10,887 bases of DNA from positions 1-10,887 of the forward strand of contig JBAXPW010000050.1 in the NCBI GenBank assembly GCA_037132015.1, read 5' to 3'. The DNA is from JBAXPW01 sp037132015. Lineage in GTDB: Bacteria > Patescibacteriota > Microgenomatia > UBA1406 > GWC2-37-13. Both the position numbers and the translations under genes were made by a program. Positions within the stretch are counted from its first letter, which is position 1; the number at the start of each line of letters is the position of its first letter. Shown here in pieces: positions 1 through 7,635 of the stretch. The notes under the pieces are model-generated. The model was not told the origin of the DNA and searched no databases. It was given only the letters and a program-made list of their open reading frames with translations.

Positions 1-8
1 ATAATACT

Positions 9-380
9 TTAAGTATACCGTGTTCCTGTGTTCAGTTTTGTGGGACCATTATATACATTCTTTGAGATGTAAGATGACACAATAAATGCTCCAAAAACAA
101 TAAAAAGAACAAAATACCTTGCAAGAAATATCTTACACCCTACTATGAAATATAAAAAACTTAAAACAAAGTATGGAATCGGCAAGTGATGGGAGAAAAA
201 GTCAAGATACATTATTTTTTGATTAGCAAGTAAACAAGCACCTAAAACATAATCAGATTCATCAAAAAATGAACCGATATGTAGATTCGTATATCCAACA
301 AATACCGCAATTATCAAATATATACCTGCGATAATATAATTTCTTTTTAACATTGAAATAATTTTACTATAGATATACAT
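9..380 (-). CDS. N-terminal fragment of a GT39-like (GT-C fold) membrane glycosyltransferase, truncated
   Basis: This 123-codon frame resembles the start of dolichyl-phosphate-mannose/ArnT-type glycosyltransferases, which transfer sugars from polyprenyl-phosphate donors outside the membrane. A first membrane segment (about residues 13-30) is followed by an acidic loop with the GT-C-like motif DESDY (residues 40-44), then LDFFSHHLPIPYF, matching the family pattern of a DFF-x-HH-P-x-x-Y block, and two more hydrophobic stretches to about residue 105. Family members run to 450 residues or more, but here a TAA stop lies at 11-9 and the last 15 residues are hydrophilic and unlike the family. Another minus frame (reading SHKTEHRN) is open across the last 47 bases to the window edge, so a frameshift is possible. 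ATG at 380 and a second in-frame ATG at 353 are both possible starts; neither has a Shine-Dalgarno site. The fold assignment is by motif resemblance only. It may be a pseudogene. Confidence 0.5.
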   Translation of the reverse strand: MYIYSKIISMLKRNYIIAGIYLIIAVFVGYTNLHIGSFFDESDYVLGACLLANQKIMYLDFFSHHLPIPYFVLSFLYFIVGCKIFLARYFVLFIVFGAFIVSSYISKNVYNGPTKLNTGTRYT

Positions 381-394
381 TTATTAGATAACAA
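366..394 (-). promoter_or_regulatory. possible promoter for the GT39-like fragment
   Basis: On the minus strand TTGTTA (394-389), a 17-base spacer and TATAGT (371-366) form a plausible sigma-70 promoter. Transcription would start near 359, only about six bases before the second ATG at 353, which would make the message nearly leaderless and would favour the shorter start. The -35 lies inside the U-tract of the pnp terminator. In such AT-rich DNA this match could be chance. Confidence 0.3.
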
Positions 395-421
395 AAAAAC
401 CCAGCCTTCTTATAGGCTGGG
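393..421 (-). terminator. intrinsic terminator of pnp
   Basis: On the minus strand CCCAGCC (421-415) and GGCTGGG (406-400) form a perfect 7-bp GC-rich stem with an 8-base loop, followed directly by seven U (399-393). It sits 33 bases after the pnp stop codon and should end the rpsO-pnp transcript. The A-run on the other side is not preceded by a gene on the plus strand, so it acts on the minus strand. Confidence 0.93.
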
Positions 422-453
422 TAAAACATCATAATTTCAGAAAGTTTCTTTAC

Positions 454-2589
454 TTATGCATTCTCTTGTACTTCATCCTGAGTTTCTTCACCAGGTCGAC
501 GAAGTAATTGTAAATTAATACGTCCTTGTTGATCAATCTGTATCACTTCCACATCTACTTCATCACCGATTTGTACAACATCCGCAGGATTTTTAACAAA
601 TCCTTTCCCCATTTTGGATACATGTATCAATCCTTCTTTTCCCGGAAGCACTTCTACAAATGCACCAAATGGCAACATACGTTTTACAACACCAGTAAAC
701 TTTTCACCTTCTTCGAGCTGCTTTGTGATACCTTCAATCATGCGCACAGCTTCTTCAACTTGCTCTTTTTGCAAACCCGCAATAGTAACATTACCATCAT
801 CGTCAATATTAATCTCTGTTTGCGTTTTTGCAATAAGACTTCTAATATTACGTCCACCGGGTCCGATAATTTCTCCAATTTTATCTTGAGGAGGATGTAT
901 CACGACTATTTTTGGTGCAAACTCAGAAACCTCTTTACGATGTGATGTTATTACTGCATTCATCTTATCGAGAATGAAAAGACGAGCAATTTTTGCTTTT
1001 ACAAGAACTTCATGAATCATTTTTTTAGTAAGTCCTTTATTCTTTACATCAAGTTGTACCGCTGTAATACCATCTTTTGTTCCTGTTGCCTTAAAATCCA
1101 TCTCTCCTGAAAAATCTTCAATTCCCATGATATCTGTCAGGATAAGATAATCATCATCAGATCGACTAAGAATACCCATCGCAATTCCTGAGACAGGAGC
1201 TTTCAATGGAACACCCGCATCTAAAAGAGCTAAAGTTGATCCACAAGTTGAAGCCATTGATGTTGATCCATTGGATGACAACACTTCAGACACAACGCGT
1301 ATTGCATATGGAAAATCAGTTTGGACAGGAAGAACTGGTTCAATAGCTTTTTCAGCTAAAGCACCATGTCCTATTTCACGTCGAGAAGGGACACCAACTC
1401 TGCCTGTTTCTCCAACAGAATAAGGAGGCATGTAATAATGATGCATGTAATGCTCTCGTGAAATGCCTGATGGTCCTTCGATCATCTGCTCTAAATCTGG
1501 GGCCCCAAGTGTAACAATTGATAACACCTGTGTATCTCCTCTTTGAAAAAGACCCGTTCCATGAATACGTGGAAGTACACCAACTTCACATGTAATTTCA
1601 CGGACCTGATCTGGCTTACGTCCATCGATACGTACTTTTGTTTCAAGAATACGATCATGAATTGCTTTTTTACATAAATAATCTACTGTTTGAGCAATTA
1701 TCTTTACATCAAACTCTTCTCCTAATTTTACTTTGACTGCTTTAACAAAAAAATCAAAAGATCCATCATCACCAAATTCTTTTTTTGCCTTTGAATCAAT
1801 GAGCTTATTCATCTCTGTATTAAAATCTTTTTTGATCGTGGAAACTAACTTTTCGGGGAATAATTCATTGGATACAACTTCTTTTTTATGTCCAACTTTT
1901 TTTGCAAATGATTCGATGTGATCAATAATACGTGCATTCTCAACTTTTGCCTGCTCAATAGCATCTTCAATAATTGATTCATTTATCTCTGCTCCTGCCA
2001 TCTCAAGCATAAGCACTTTTTCCTTAGATGAAGTGACTACGAGTTCCATAGTCGAATATACCATATCACCTTCAGTAGGATTTACCTCAATCGCGCCAGT
2101 CTCTGCACCCTCTTCTTTAACATATCCAACTCTAACTGTGCTAATTGGTCCTTCCCATGGTATAGGAGATGCATGTAATGCTGCGGATGTCGCGATCGCA
2201 CTAACAATCTCATCTGAATGTTCTCCATCTACTGACAAAAGAGTCATGATGATCTGAGTTTCCTTTCTCCATGTTTTTGGGAACAATGGACGAATACCAC
2301 GATCTATCAATCTTCCTTTCAAAATAGCATCATCTGATGGACGTCCTTCTCGTTTGACCCATCTAGATCCTTTTATTCTTCCTCCTGCGTATAATTTTTC
2401 AACGTATTCTATCTGCAATGGCACATAATCAATATCAGTGCGTTCTTTTCCTACTGTTAATGTAACTAATACACACGTATCTCCGTGTTTAGCCAATACA
2501 GCTACTGTAGCTGAACGTGCGAGCTTGCCTGTTTCTAAACTAAATGTTGCTCCATTTAACTGAAACGATTCTTCTATAACTTTGTGCAT
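454..2589 (-). CDS. pnp: polynucleotide phosphorylase
   Basis: PNPase degrades RNA 3' to 5' using phosphate and releases nucleoside diphosphates; it works as a cytoplasmic trimer in mRNA turnover. The 711 residues match the usual length and domain order: first RNase PH domain (about 10-145, with KREGRPSDDAILKGRLIDR at 79-97), helical linker, second RNase PH domain (about 320-550), KH domain (IGEIIGPGGRNI, 571-582, with the GPGG RNA-binding loop) and S1 domain (about 628-697). In the active domain the GSTSMASTCGS phosphate-binding block (441-451) and the two metal-binding aspartates D492 and D498 in IEDFSGEMDFK are present. The FFKREGR block of the first domain reads WVKREGR here. It follows rpsO on the same strand, as in many bacteria. 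No Shine-Dalgarno precedes the ATG at 2589. Confidence 0.98.
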   Translation of the reverse strand: MHKVIEESFQLNGATFSLETGKLARSATVAVLAKHGDTCVLVTLTVGKERTDIDYVPLQIEYVEKLYAGGRIKGSRWVKREGRPSDDAILKGRLIDRGIRPLFPKTWRKETQIIMTLLSVDGEHSDEIVSAIATSAALHASPIPWEGPISTVRVGYVKEEGAETGAIEVNPTEGDMVYSTMELVVTSSKEKVLMLEMAGAEINESIIEDAIEQAKVENARIIDHIESFAKKVGHKKEVVSNELFPEKLVSTIKKDFNTEMNKLIDSKAKKEFGDDGSFDFFVKAVKVKLGEEFDVKIIAQTVDYLCKKAIHDRILETKVRIDGRKPDQVREITCEVGVLPRIHGTGLFQRGDTQVLSIVTLGAPDLEQMIEGPSGISREHYMHHYYMPPYSVGETGRVGVPSRREIGHGALAEKAIEPVLPVQTDFPYAIRVVSEVLSSNGSTSMASTCGSTLALLDAGVPLKAPVSGIAMGILSRSDDDYLILTDIMGIEDFSGEMDFKATGTKDGITAVQLDVKNKGLTKKMIHEVLVKAKIARLFILDKMNAVITSHRKEVSEFAPKIVVIHPPQDKIGEIIGPGGRNIRSLIAKTQTEINIDDDGNVTIAGLQKEQVEEAVRMIEGITKQLEEGEKFTGVVKRMLPFGAFVEVLPGKEGLIHVSKMGKGFVKNPADVVQIGDEVDVEVIQIDQQGRINLQLLRRPGEETQDEVQENA

Positions 2590-2633
2590 AAATATGAATT
2601 AATTTAAATAATTACTGTCTAATGTGTATTAAT

Positions 2634-2662
2634 ATTATAATATAGATATCAATAAATCTATA
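2634..2662 (-). promoter_or_regulatory. likely pnp promoter with overlapping inverted repeat
   Basis: On the minus strand a perfect TATAAT (2639-2634) lies so that transcription would begin near 2627, about 38 bases before the pnp ATG. The -35 is weak (TATAGA, 2662-2657, 17-base spacer). The same stretch is a perfect 7-bp inverted repeat: TATAGAT at 2641-2647 and ATCTATA at 2656-2662, with eight bases between. The dyad covers the -35 and spacer and ends one base before the -10, so it could be an operator, or a weak hairpin in the rpsO-pnp read-through transcript. Confidence 0.45.
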
Positions 2663-2722
2663 CAGAAATAGATGAAGAATGTGCATGAAAGAAACAAACT
2701 GCTGAAGAATAGCAATGTTGTA

Positions 2723-2992
2723 TTATTTCTTCAATTCGAGCTTCTTAATTAATTTCTTATAGCGATCTCCATCGAGCTTTGTCAAATAATTGAGGATACG
2801 TCGTCTTTTTGCAATAACTTTCAATAATCCTCTTCTAGAATGATTATCCTTTTTGTTTTCTGCAAGATGTTGTGATAGTCTATCAATCTTTTGAGTCAAA
2901 AGAGCTATCTGAACTTCAGGAGAACCTGTATCACCTGTCGTTTGTGCGAACATTTCAATTATTTGTTGTTTATCATCTGGTAGTTGAATCAT
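2723..2992 (-). CDS. rpsO: 30S ribosomal protein S15
   Basis: S15 is a primary 16S rRNA binding protein that organises the central domain of the 30S subunit. The 89 residues have the usual length and the family hallmarks: TGSPEVQIALLT (22-33), then H42, D49 and S52 of the rRNA contact segment HLAENKKDNHSRRGLL (42-57), and the basic RRR-I-L-x-YL helix (63-70). The ATG at 2992 is the only sensible start. A near-consensus promoter ends eight bases upstream, so the mRNA should have essentially no 5' leader; that leaves no room for the leader pseudoknot by which E. coli S15 controls its own synthesis. pnp follows after a 133-base gap. Confidence 0.97.
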   Translation of the reverse strand: MIQLPDDKQQIIEMFAQTTGDTGSPEVQIALLTQKIDRLSQHLAENKKDNHSRRGLLKVIAKRRRILNYLTKLDGDRYKKLIKKLELKK

Positions 2993-3000
2993 AAGATGAG

Positions 3001-3029
3001 ATTATAATAGATTATTAACATACTTGCAA
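3001..3029 (-). promoter_or_regulatory. rpsO promoter giving a leaderless mRNA
   Basis: On the minus strand TTGCAA (3029-3024), a spacer of exactly 17 bases and a perfect TATAAT (3006-3001) form a near-consensus sigma-70 promoter. The rpsO ATG begins at 2992, only eight bases after the -10. With the usual 6-7-base gap to the start site, transcription begins at 2995-2993, so the mRNA starts at or within about three bases of the AUG. Confidence 0.8.
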
Positions 3030-3059
3030 GTGCAAGAATAGAAATTATCAGTTTATAAT
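3024..3059 (+). promoter_or_regulatory. divergent promoter for the membrane protein-metG-PBP operon
   Basis: On the plus strand a perfect TATAAT (3054-3059) would start transcription near 3066, leaving a leader of about 24 bases before the ATG at 3090. The -35 is weak: GTGCAA (3030-3035) at 18 bases. It lies in the palindrome CTTGCAAGTGCAAG (3023-3036), which also holds the -35 of the divergent rpsO promoter, so one site could affect both directions. Confidence 0.5.
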
Positions 3060-3089
3060 ATATTTAATACTTATACATATACATACAAT

Positions 3090-3395
3090 ATGAAATTTGC
3101 TAATCACTTTTCCTCTTTAAGGCTTATTGGGTCATGTATTTTCACACTAATCACAATTTTAATGGTAGTTTTTTTACCTCCAACCTCCAACTGGATAATA
3201 GTATCTGTAATTTTTTGTAGCTCCGTATCATTTGGATTATTAAGCTCGCTTTTTTTGAAACGATTCATTGCTATTTTACTTGGAAGTAGTATCTTTGTCT
3301 ATTTAGAACTCAACTATATCATTGGCTTTGATTTCATAAACACAGCTCTTATTGTATCCATTATAATAGGTATTATATTAGTGCTTAAAAAATAA
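3090..3395 (+). CDS. small multi-pass membrane protein of unknown function
   Basis: I do not recognise this 101-residue protein. It is almost entirely hydrophobic, with three to four likely membrane segments (about 11-30, 34-55, 58-73 and 82-99) split by short turns and the basic spot LKR (56-58), and it ends in a double lysine. No catalytic or binding motif is visible. Its own TATAAT lies upstream and metG starts 30 bases after its stop on the same strand, so it is probably the first gene of a transcript with metG and the penicillin-binding protein. No Shine-Dalgarno precedes the start. Steady hydrophobicity and position between promoter and operon support a real gene. Confidence 0.7.
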   Translation: MKFANHFSSLRLIGSCIFTLITILMVVFLPPTSNWIIVSVIFCSSVSFGLLSSLFLKRFIAILLGSSIFVYLELNYIIGFDFINTALIVSIIIGIILVLKK

Positions 3396-3425
3396 ATATA
3401 TTACATTTTTAATAATTAAGTTTAT

Positions 3426-4853
3426 ATGTCAAATAAAGTATATATCACAACATCTATCCCCTACGTAAATGGCGATCCTCATATTGGATATACTCTAGAA
3501 GTCGTACAGGCAGATGCGTTAGCTAGATATTTTCGGCTAAAAAATAAAGATGTATTCTTTTTATCTGGAACTGACGAAAATGCAATCAAAAATGTTGAAG
3601 CAGCTCAAAAACAGGGAAAATCTACTCAGGATCTTGTCGATCAATATGCTCAATCATTTTTAAAGCTCAAAGAAGTATTTAATCTAACTTATGATGGATT
3701 TATCAGAACCTCAGAAGATAGACATAAACGTGGATCACAAAAATTCTGGCAATTATGTAAAAAAGATCTTTATAAAAAGAAATATGAAGGATTATATTGT
3801 GTAGGTTGTGAAACATTTTATAAAGAGGGACAATTTCCCGACAATATATGTCCAGAACACAATCGCAAACTAGATTTGATACAAGAAGAAAATTATTTTT
3901 TTGCTATTTCAAAATATAGAGATCAATTAAAAAAATATTTAGAATCCGATGAAATACAGATATTTCCAGAATTTAGAAAAAACGAAGTATTGAGCTATCT
4001 TGAAACTGATTTAGATGATTTTTCTGTTTCAAGGCCAATTGAGCGAACTAAAAAATGGGGAATTCCCGTCCCTAATGATGCATCACAAATGATATATGTG
4101 TGGTTTGATGCACTTCTCAACTATATTACTGGTCTCGACTTTGCAGATGAAGAGGAATTATACAAAAAATATTGGATTACTAATCCAGAGAGATATCAAT
4201 TTATTGGAAAAAATATCATCAAATTTCACCTTTTATATTGGCCTGCAATGCTCATGTCTGCTGGTATCCCTTTGCCAAAGCGTATGTATGTTCATGGTTT
4301 TATGACACTTAACGGAGAAAAAATTAGCAAATCGCTCGGAAACGTAATTGATCCCTTTGAAGTAGCTAAAGAATACGGTGTAGAAGCTGTTAGATATTAT
4401 CTTTTGAGAGAAATTCCTTCAGCAAACGATGGTGATTTTTCATATCAACGTATGGATCAACTCTACACAAGCGAACTAGCAAATGAACTCGGAAACCTCA
4501 TATCACGAATCACAACATTATCAGAAACAGATGGAATTATTTTCGAGAAAACTATAGAACCTCAATGGAACATAATTAGCGAACATATGAATAATTTTCG
4601 TTATAATGTAGCTCTTGAAGCAATATGGGGAAAAATAAAAGAACTAAATCGCTCTATCAATGAATTTGCACCATGGAAAAAGTCAAGTGAAGATCGTAAA
4701 GAATTTTTATTATCTAGTCTAACAGAAATCCATCAAGTTGGATTGTTAATTCAGCCATTTATGCCAAATACAGCTCTTCAAATTTTAGAAGCTACACAAG
4801 GAAAAGTAAAAAAAGTAACACCAATGTTTCCTCGAAAAGATAAAAAAATATGA
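3426..4853 (+). CDS. metG: methionyl-tRNA synthetase
   Basis: This class I enzyme charges tRNA-Met and initiator tRNA with methionine in the cytoplasm. The HIGH motif is HIGY (19-22), following TTSIPYVNGDP; the KMSKS loop is KISKS (299-303). The connective peptide carries one zinc-knuckle set, C125-x2-C128 and C142-x2-H145. The methionine and ATP pocket includes YVWFDALLNY (224-233). A helical anticodon-binding domain follows (about 350-460) with W-x-x-I motifs and NEFAPWK. At 475 residues it is a short form that ends after the anticodon domain and lacks the C-terminal tRNA-binding (EMAP-like) domain of dimeric MetRS. Typical GTDEHG is GTDENA (48-53) here. No Shine-Dalgarno precedes the ATG. 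The TGA stop overlaps the start of the next gene (ATGA), pointing to translational coupling. Confidence 0.97.
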   Translation: MSNKVYITTSIPYVNGDPHIGYTLEVVQADALARYFRLKNKDVFFLSGTDENAIKNVEAAQKQGKSTQDLVDQYAQSFLKLKEVFNLTYDGFIRTSEDRHKRGSQKFWQLCKKDLYKKKYEGLYCVGCETFYKEGQFPDNICPEHNRKLDLIQEENYFFAISKYRDQLKKYLESDEIQIFPEFRKNEVLSYLETDLDDFSVSRPIERTKKWGIPVPNDASQMIYVWFDALLNYITGLDFADEEELYKKYWITNPERYQFIGKNIIKFHLLYWPAMLMSAGIPLPKRMYVHGFMTLNGEKISKSLGNVIDPFEVAKEYGVEAVRYYLLREIPSANDGDFSYQRMDQLYTSELANELGNLISRITTLSETDGIIFEKTIEPQWNIISEHMNNFRYNVALEAIWGKIKELNRSINEFAPWKKSSEDRKEFLLSSLTEIHQVGLLIQPFMPNTALQILEATQGKVKKVTPMFPRKDKKI

Positions 4854-7108
4854 AAAAAATGCTCGAAAGAATCAAAAACATATTGCCATCAAAAAAAGTA
4901 CACAATAAAAGTCCACATGGAAGAAAGTTGAAACGTAAAATATTGGCTGGACTCTTTTTTTTAATAATTATTGTAGTTGCGATAATTTCATACCTATTTA
5001 TTTTTCACGATTTGCCTTCTCCTAATTCGTTAAAAGATTACAAATCATTTCCACTTTCTTCACATATATATGACAGAAAGGGAAAACTTTTATACGAGAT
5101 TTTTAGTGAGGAAAATCGAACACCAGTAACTCTGTCTGATCTTCCAAAATACGTAGCTCAAGCTTCTATAGCTATAGAGGACAAAGATTTTTATTCTCAT
5201 GTAGGAGTTTCTATAACTTCAGGTGTTTTACGAGCAGTTCGTGATATGTTTTTTACAAAAAATCTTCAAGGAGGTTCCACATTAACTCAACAATTAGTAA
5301 AAGGCGCGCTTCTCACTTCTGATCGTACAGTACAACGTAAAATTAAAGAGATTGTCCTTGCTATATGGGCTGAACAAATTTTTAAGAAAAACGAAATATT
5401 AGAGATGTACCTTAATCAAGTTCCCTATGGAGGATCGGCATATGGAATCGAAGAAGCATCAAAAACTTATTTTGACAAAAAGGCGAAAGAACTAACTATT
5501 GCAGAATCTGCAATGTTGGCTGGATTACCTCAAGCACCTTCTTTATACTCACCATATGTCAATCCTGACCTAGCATTAGAACGTCGCAATGCAGTGTTAC
5601 AAAAGATGTTTGAGCAAAAATTCATCACAAAATTACAATTTGATCAAGCTAAAAATACTCCGATTAAAGTCAAACCTTTAAGCGTAGCAATAAAGGCACC
5701 CCATTTTGTTTTTTTTGTAAAGAGCGAACTTGAAAAAGAATACGGAATACAAACTGTTGAAGAGGGTGGACTTCGTATTTATACTACGCTTGATCTCGAC
5801 ATTCAGGAGGAATCTGAAAAAATCCTAAGTGAAGAGCTTGAAAAAGTAAAGCAACTTCAAGTTTCAAATGGTGGTATTTTAGTAACTCGACCTCCCACAG
5901 GTGAGATTCTTGCAATGGTAGGATCAGTTAATTATTTTGCGACAAGTTCTGGCGCATTTAATGTTACTACCGCATTAAGACAACCCGGAAGTTCATTAAA
6001 ACCACTGGTCTACGCAGTTGGAATTGATACAAAAGTAGTAACACCTGCTTCGATATTACTTGATACTAAAACTTGTTTTCCATCAGGAATAGGAAAACCA
6101 TATTGTCCTGTAAACTATGATGGATCATTTCACGGTCTTACCAATATTCGTAATTCGCTTGCAAATTCGTACAATATCCCCGCAGTTAAGATGTTGGGAT
6201 ATATTGGCGTAGAAGAATTTGTTTCATCTGCTTCTGGAATGACCATTTCAACGTTTACTGATGCTCGAAGATATGGACTGTCATTGGCTTTAGGAGGTGG
6301 TGAAGTTCGTATGACAGAGCTGGCTCAAGCATATTCAACACTCGCAAATCGAGGTAAACCAGTTAGGTTAAATTCAATTTTAAAAGTTACAGATAAGCTT
6401 GGTAATACATTGTATGAATTTAAAGACTTTAACTACCAAAATGATGTTCGTGAGCCTGTAAAACGTCCAAATAGTCTTACCATCCCCGGGAAAACAGTTC
6501 TCTCACGTGAAGCGAGTTTTCTTATTTCACATATTTTACAGGATAATGGAGCACGTTCTTCGGCTTTTGGGGCCGGATCTTTTTTAGAAATAAAGGGCAG
6601 ATCTGTTTCTGTTAAAACAGGTACCACAGATGACAAAAAAGATAACTGGACAATTGGATACACACCAAATTTTCTCACTGCTGTTTGGGTAGGAAATAAT
6701 GATAATTCCGCTATGAACCCTTATCTAACTTCTGGAATTACAGGAGCTGCACCAATATGGAATCGCGTAATGAAGACAATACTTGAAAAACAACCCGATC
6801 TAAGACAAATACAACCCGATAGCTTACGATTGCGTCTAGTTTGTAAAGAAACAGGACTTCTCGCAGGTAAAAATCCAGATGGGACAGACAGTTGCCAAAC
6901 ATACAATGAATATCTAATTAACGGTACAGAAAATGTAAAAACACTAACTACAGGAAGAATGACAATACCAGTAAATCGAGATACAGGAAAGATGACTACC
7001 CTTGACGATCCTGCAAATGAGATGCAAGAGAAAACAGTATTAAAGGATAAATATTCAACATTTTGCCTTGATTGTGCTCAAGATCCACAACCAACTCCAG
7101 GGCACTAG
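4850..7108 (+). CDS. bifunctional class A penicillin-binding protein (PBP1A type)
   Basis: This enzyme polymerises lipid II into glycan strands and crosslinks the peptides on the outer face of the membrane. A basic cytoplasmic N-terminus is followed by one membrane segment (31-52). The GT51 domain (about 75-250) shows EDKDFYSH with catalytic E110, GGSTLTQQLVK (141-151), RKIKE (163-167) and the EMYLNQVPYG block (185-194). The transpeptidase domain (about 340-640) has S381-x-x-K384 (PGSSLKP), S440-Y-N442 and K589-T-G591. The 752-residue length is normal. The C-terminal tail (about 660-752) is Ser/Thr/Pro-rich and has four cysteines (665, 682, 739, 742), which could form disulfides outside the cell. 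The ATG at 4850 overlaps the metG stop by four bases; a second ATG at 4859 would also serve. No terminator is visible in the 20 bases to the convergent next gene. Confidence 0.95.
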   Translation: MKKMLERIKNILPSKKVHNKSPHGRKLKRKILAGLFFLIIIVVAIISYLFIFHDLPSPNSLKDYKSFPLSSHIYDRKGKLLYEIFSEENRTPVTLSDLPKYVAQASIAIEDKDFYSHVGVSITSGVLRAVRDMFFTKNLQGGSTLTQQLVKGALLTSDRTVQRKIKEIVLAIWAEQIFKKNEILEMYLNQVPYGGSAYGIEEASKTYFDKKAKELTIAESAMLAGLPQAPSLYSPYVNPDLALERRNAVLQKMFEQKFITKLQFDQAKNTPIKVKPLSVAIKAPHFVFFVKSELEKEYGIQTVEEGGLRIYTTLDLDIQEESEKILSEELEKVKQLQVSNGGILVTRPPTGEILAMVGSVNYFATSSGAFNVTTALRQPGSSLKPLVYAVGIDTKVVTPASILLDTKTCFPSGIGKPYCPVNYDGSFHGLTNIRNSLANSYNIPAVKMLGYIGVEEFVSSASGMTISTFTDARRYGLSLALGGGEVRMTELAQAYSTLANRGKPVRLNSILKVTDKLGNTLYEFKDFNYQNDVREPVKRPNSLTIPGKTVLSREASFLISHILQDNGARSSAFGAGSFLEIKGRSVSVKTGTTDDKKDNWTIGYTPNFLTAVWVGNNDNSAMNPYLTSGITGAAPIWNRVMKTILEKQPDLRQIQPDSLRLRLVCKETGLLAGKNPDGTDSCQTYNEYLINGTENVKTLTTGRMTIPVNRDTGKMTTLDDPANEMQEKTVLKDKYSTFCLDCAQDPQPTPGH

Positions 7109-7128
7109 AAAAGTTGGTAGTTAGTATT

Positions 7129-7479
7129 TTATTTCAGTTTCTTTTGTTTATCTATCTCTTCCTTAAGCACTTTGAAATAGCCATTACATCCAGAATAGAG
7201 CCATTGAGCAACACGAGTTACTGTGGTTGTAGAAGTTTCTATTTCTTGTGCAATACTTTGATAAGATTTTCCTTCAACTAAACATTTTGCAATTTCCAAA
7301 CGATTTGAAAATTCTTGGACTTCTGACAATGTCATTAAATCACGCAAAAAATTAGCAACTTCTTGAGTGGTTGATAAAGTCGTGAACGCCTTTATAAAAT
7401 TTTTTTCTCTTTCATTTCGAGCTTCATATACTTGAGACTGAGTAAATGATGATTTCTGACCTTTTCTTAATTGAGACAT
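7129..7479 (-). CDS. TrpR/YerC-family small DNA-binding regulator
   Basis: This small protein matches the TrpR-like YerC/YecD family: FLRDLMTLSEVQEFSNRLEIAKCLVEGKSY is followed by the helix-turn-helix segment SIAQEIETSTTTVTRVAQWL and the closing SGCNGYFKVL, which parallels the family's YGNGGY-x-x-x-L ending. These proteins are repressor-like; the ligand and targets of the YerC branch are not established to my knowledge. I chose the ATG at 7479 (116 residues) because the family has only a short extension before the first conserved helix. A GTG at 7512 would add eleven residues (127). Neither has a Shine-Dalgarno. It is convergent with the penicillin-binding protein gene 20 bases away and lies downstream of argG on the same strand, separated by a spacer full of dyads that could be its own operators. 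Confidence 0.85.
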   Translation of the reverse strand: MSQLRKGQKSSFTQSQVYEARNEREKNFIKAFTTLSTTQEVANFLRDLMTLSEVQEFSNRLEIAKCLVEGKSYQSIAQEIETSTTTVTRVAQWLYSGCNGYFKVLKEEIDKQKKLK

Positions 7480-7562
7480 ACAAGCATATTTAAATAATAA
7501 TTGTTTGGACACACATTACGAGAAATTATCAATCTTTATAGTTATATAACACACCATTAAGC

Positions 7563-7590
7563 AAAAATCGCAGATATACCGCAATGCGAT
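7563..7590 (-). terminator. possible terminator of argHG, overlapping a 17-bp dyad
   Basis: On the minus strand ATCGCA (7590-7585) and TGCGAT (7572-7567) form a perfect 6-bp stem with a 12-base loop, followed by four more U (7566-7563). It lies about 130 bases after the argG stop and before the regulator gene. The same bases hold a competing dyad, ATACCGCAATGCGATAT (7576-7592; 7-bp arms with one mismatch), so an operator role is an alternative. Confidence 0.4.
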
Positions 7591-7635
7591 ATTTAGTTTT
7601 TTCTTAATATGAAAACTAGCATGTCTACTTTCATT

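Noticed and set aside
526..945. Plus-strand open frames of 139 and 91 codons inside pnp
   Set aside because: They lie opposite the conserved KH and S1 region of pnp, have no promoter and show no recognisable protein features; they are shadows of the real gene.
2663..2722. Terminator directly after rpsO
   Set aside because: Only a 4-bp stem (TGCT...AGCA) without a U-run is visible, so read-through into pnp is more likely.
6433..6906. Two minus-strand frames of 81 and 61 codons inside the PBP gene
   Set aside because: They are antisense to the conserved transpeptidase region that carries the KTG motif and look like frame shadows.
7109..7128. Bidirectional terminator between the convergent PBP and TrpR-like genes
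   Set aside because: The 20-base gap has no inverted repeat, so no terminator can be supported here.
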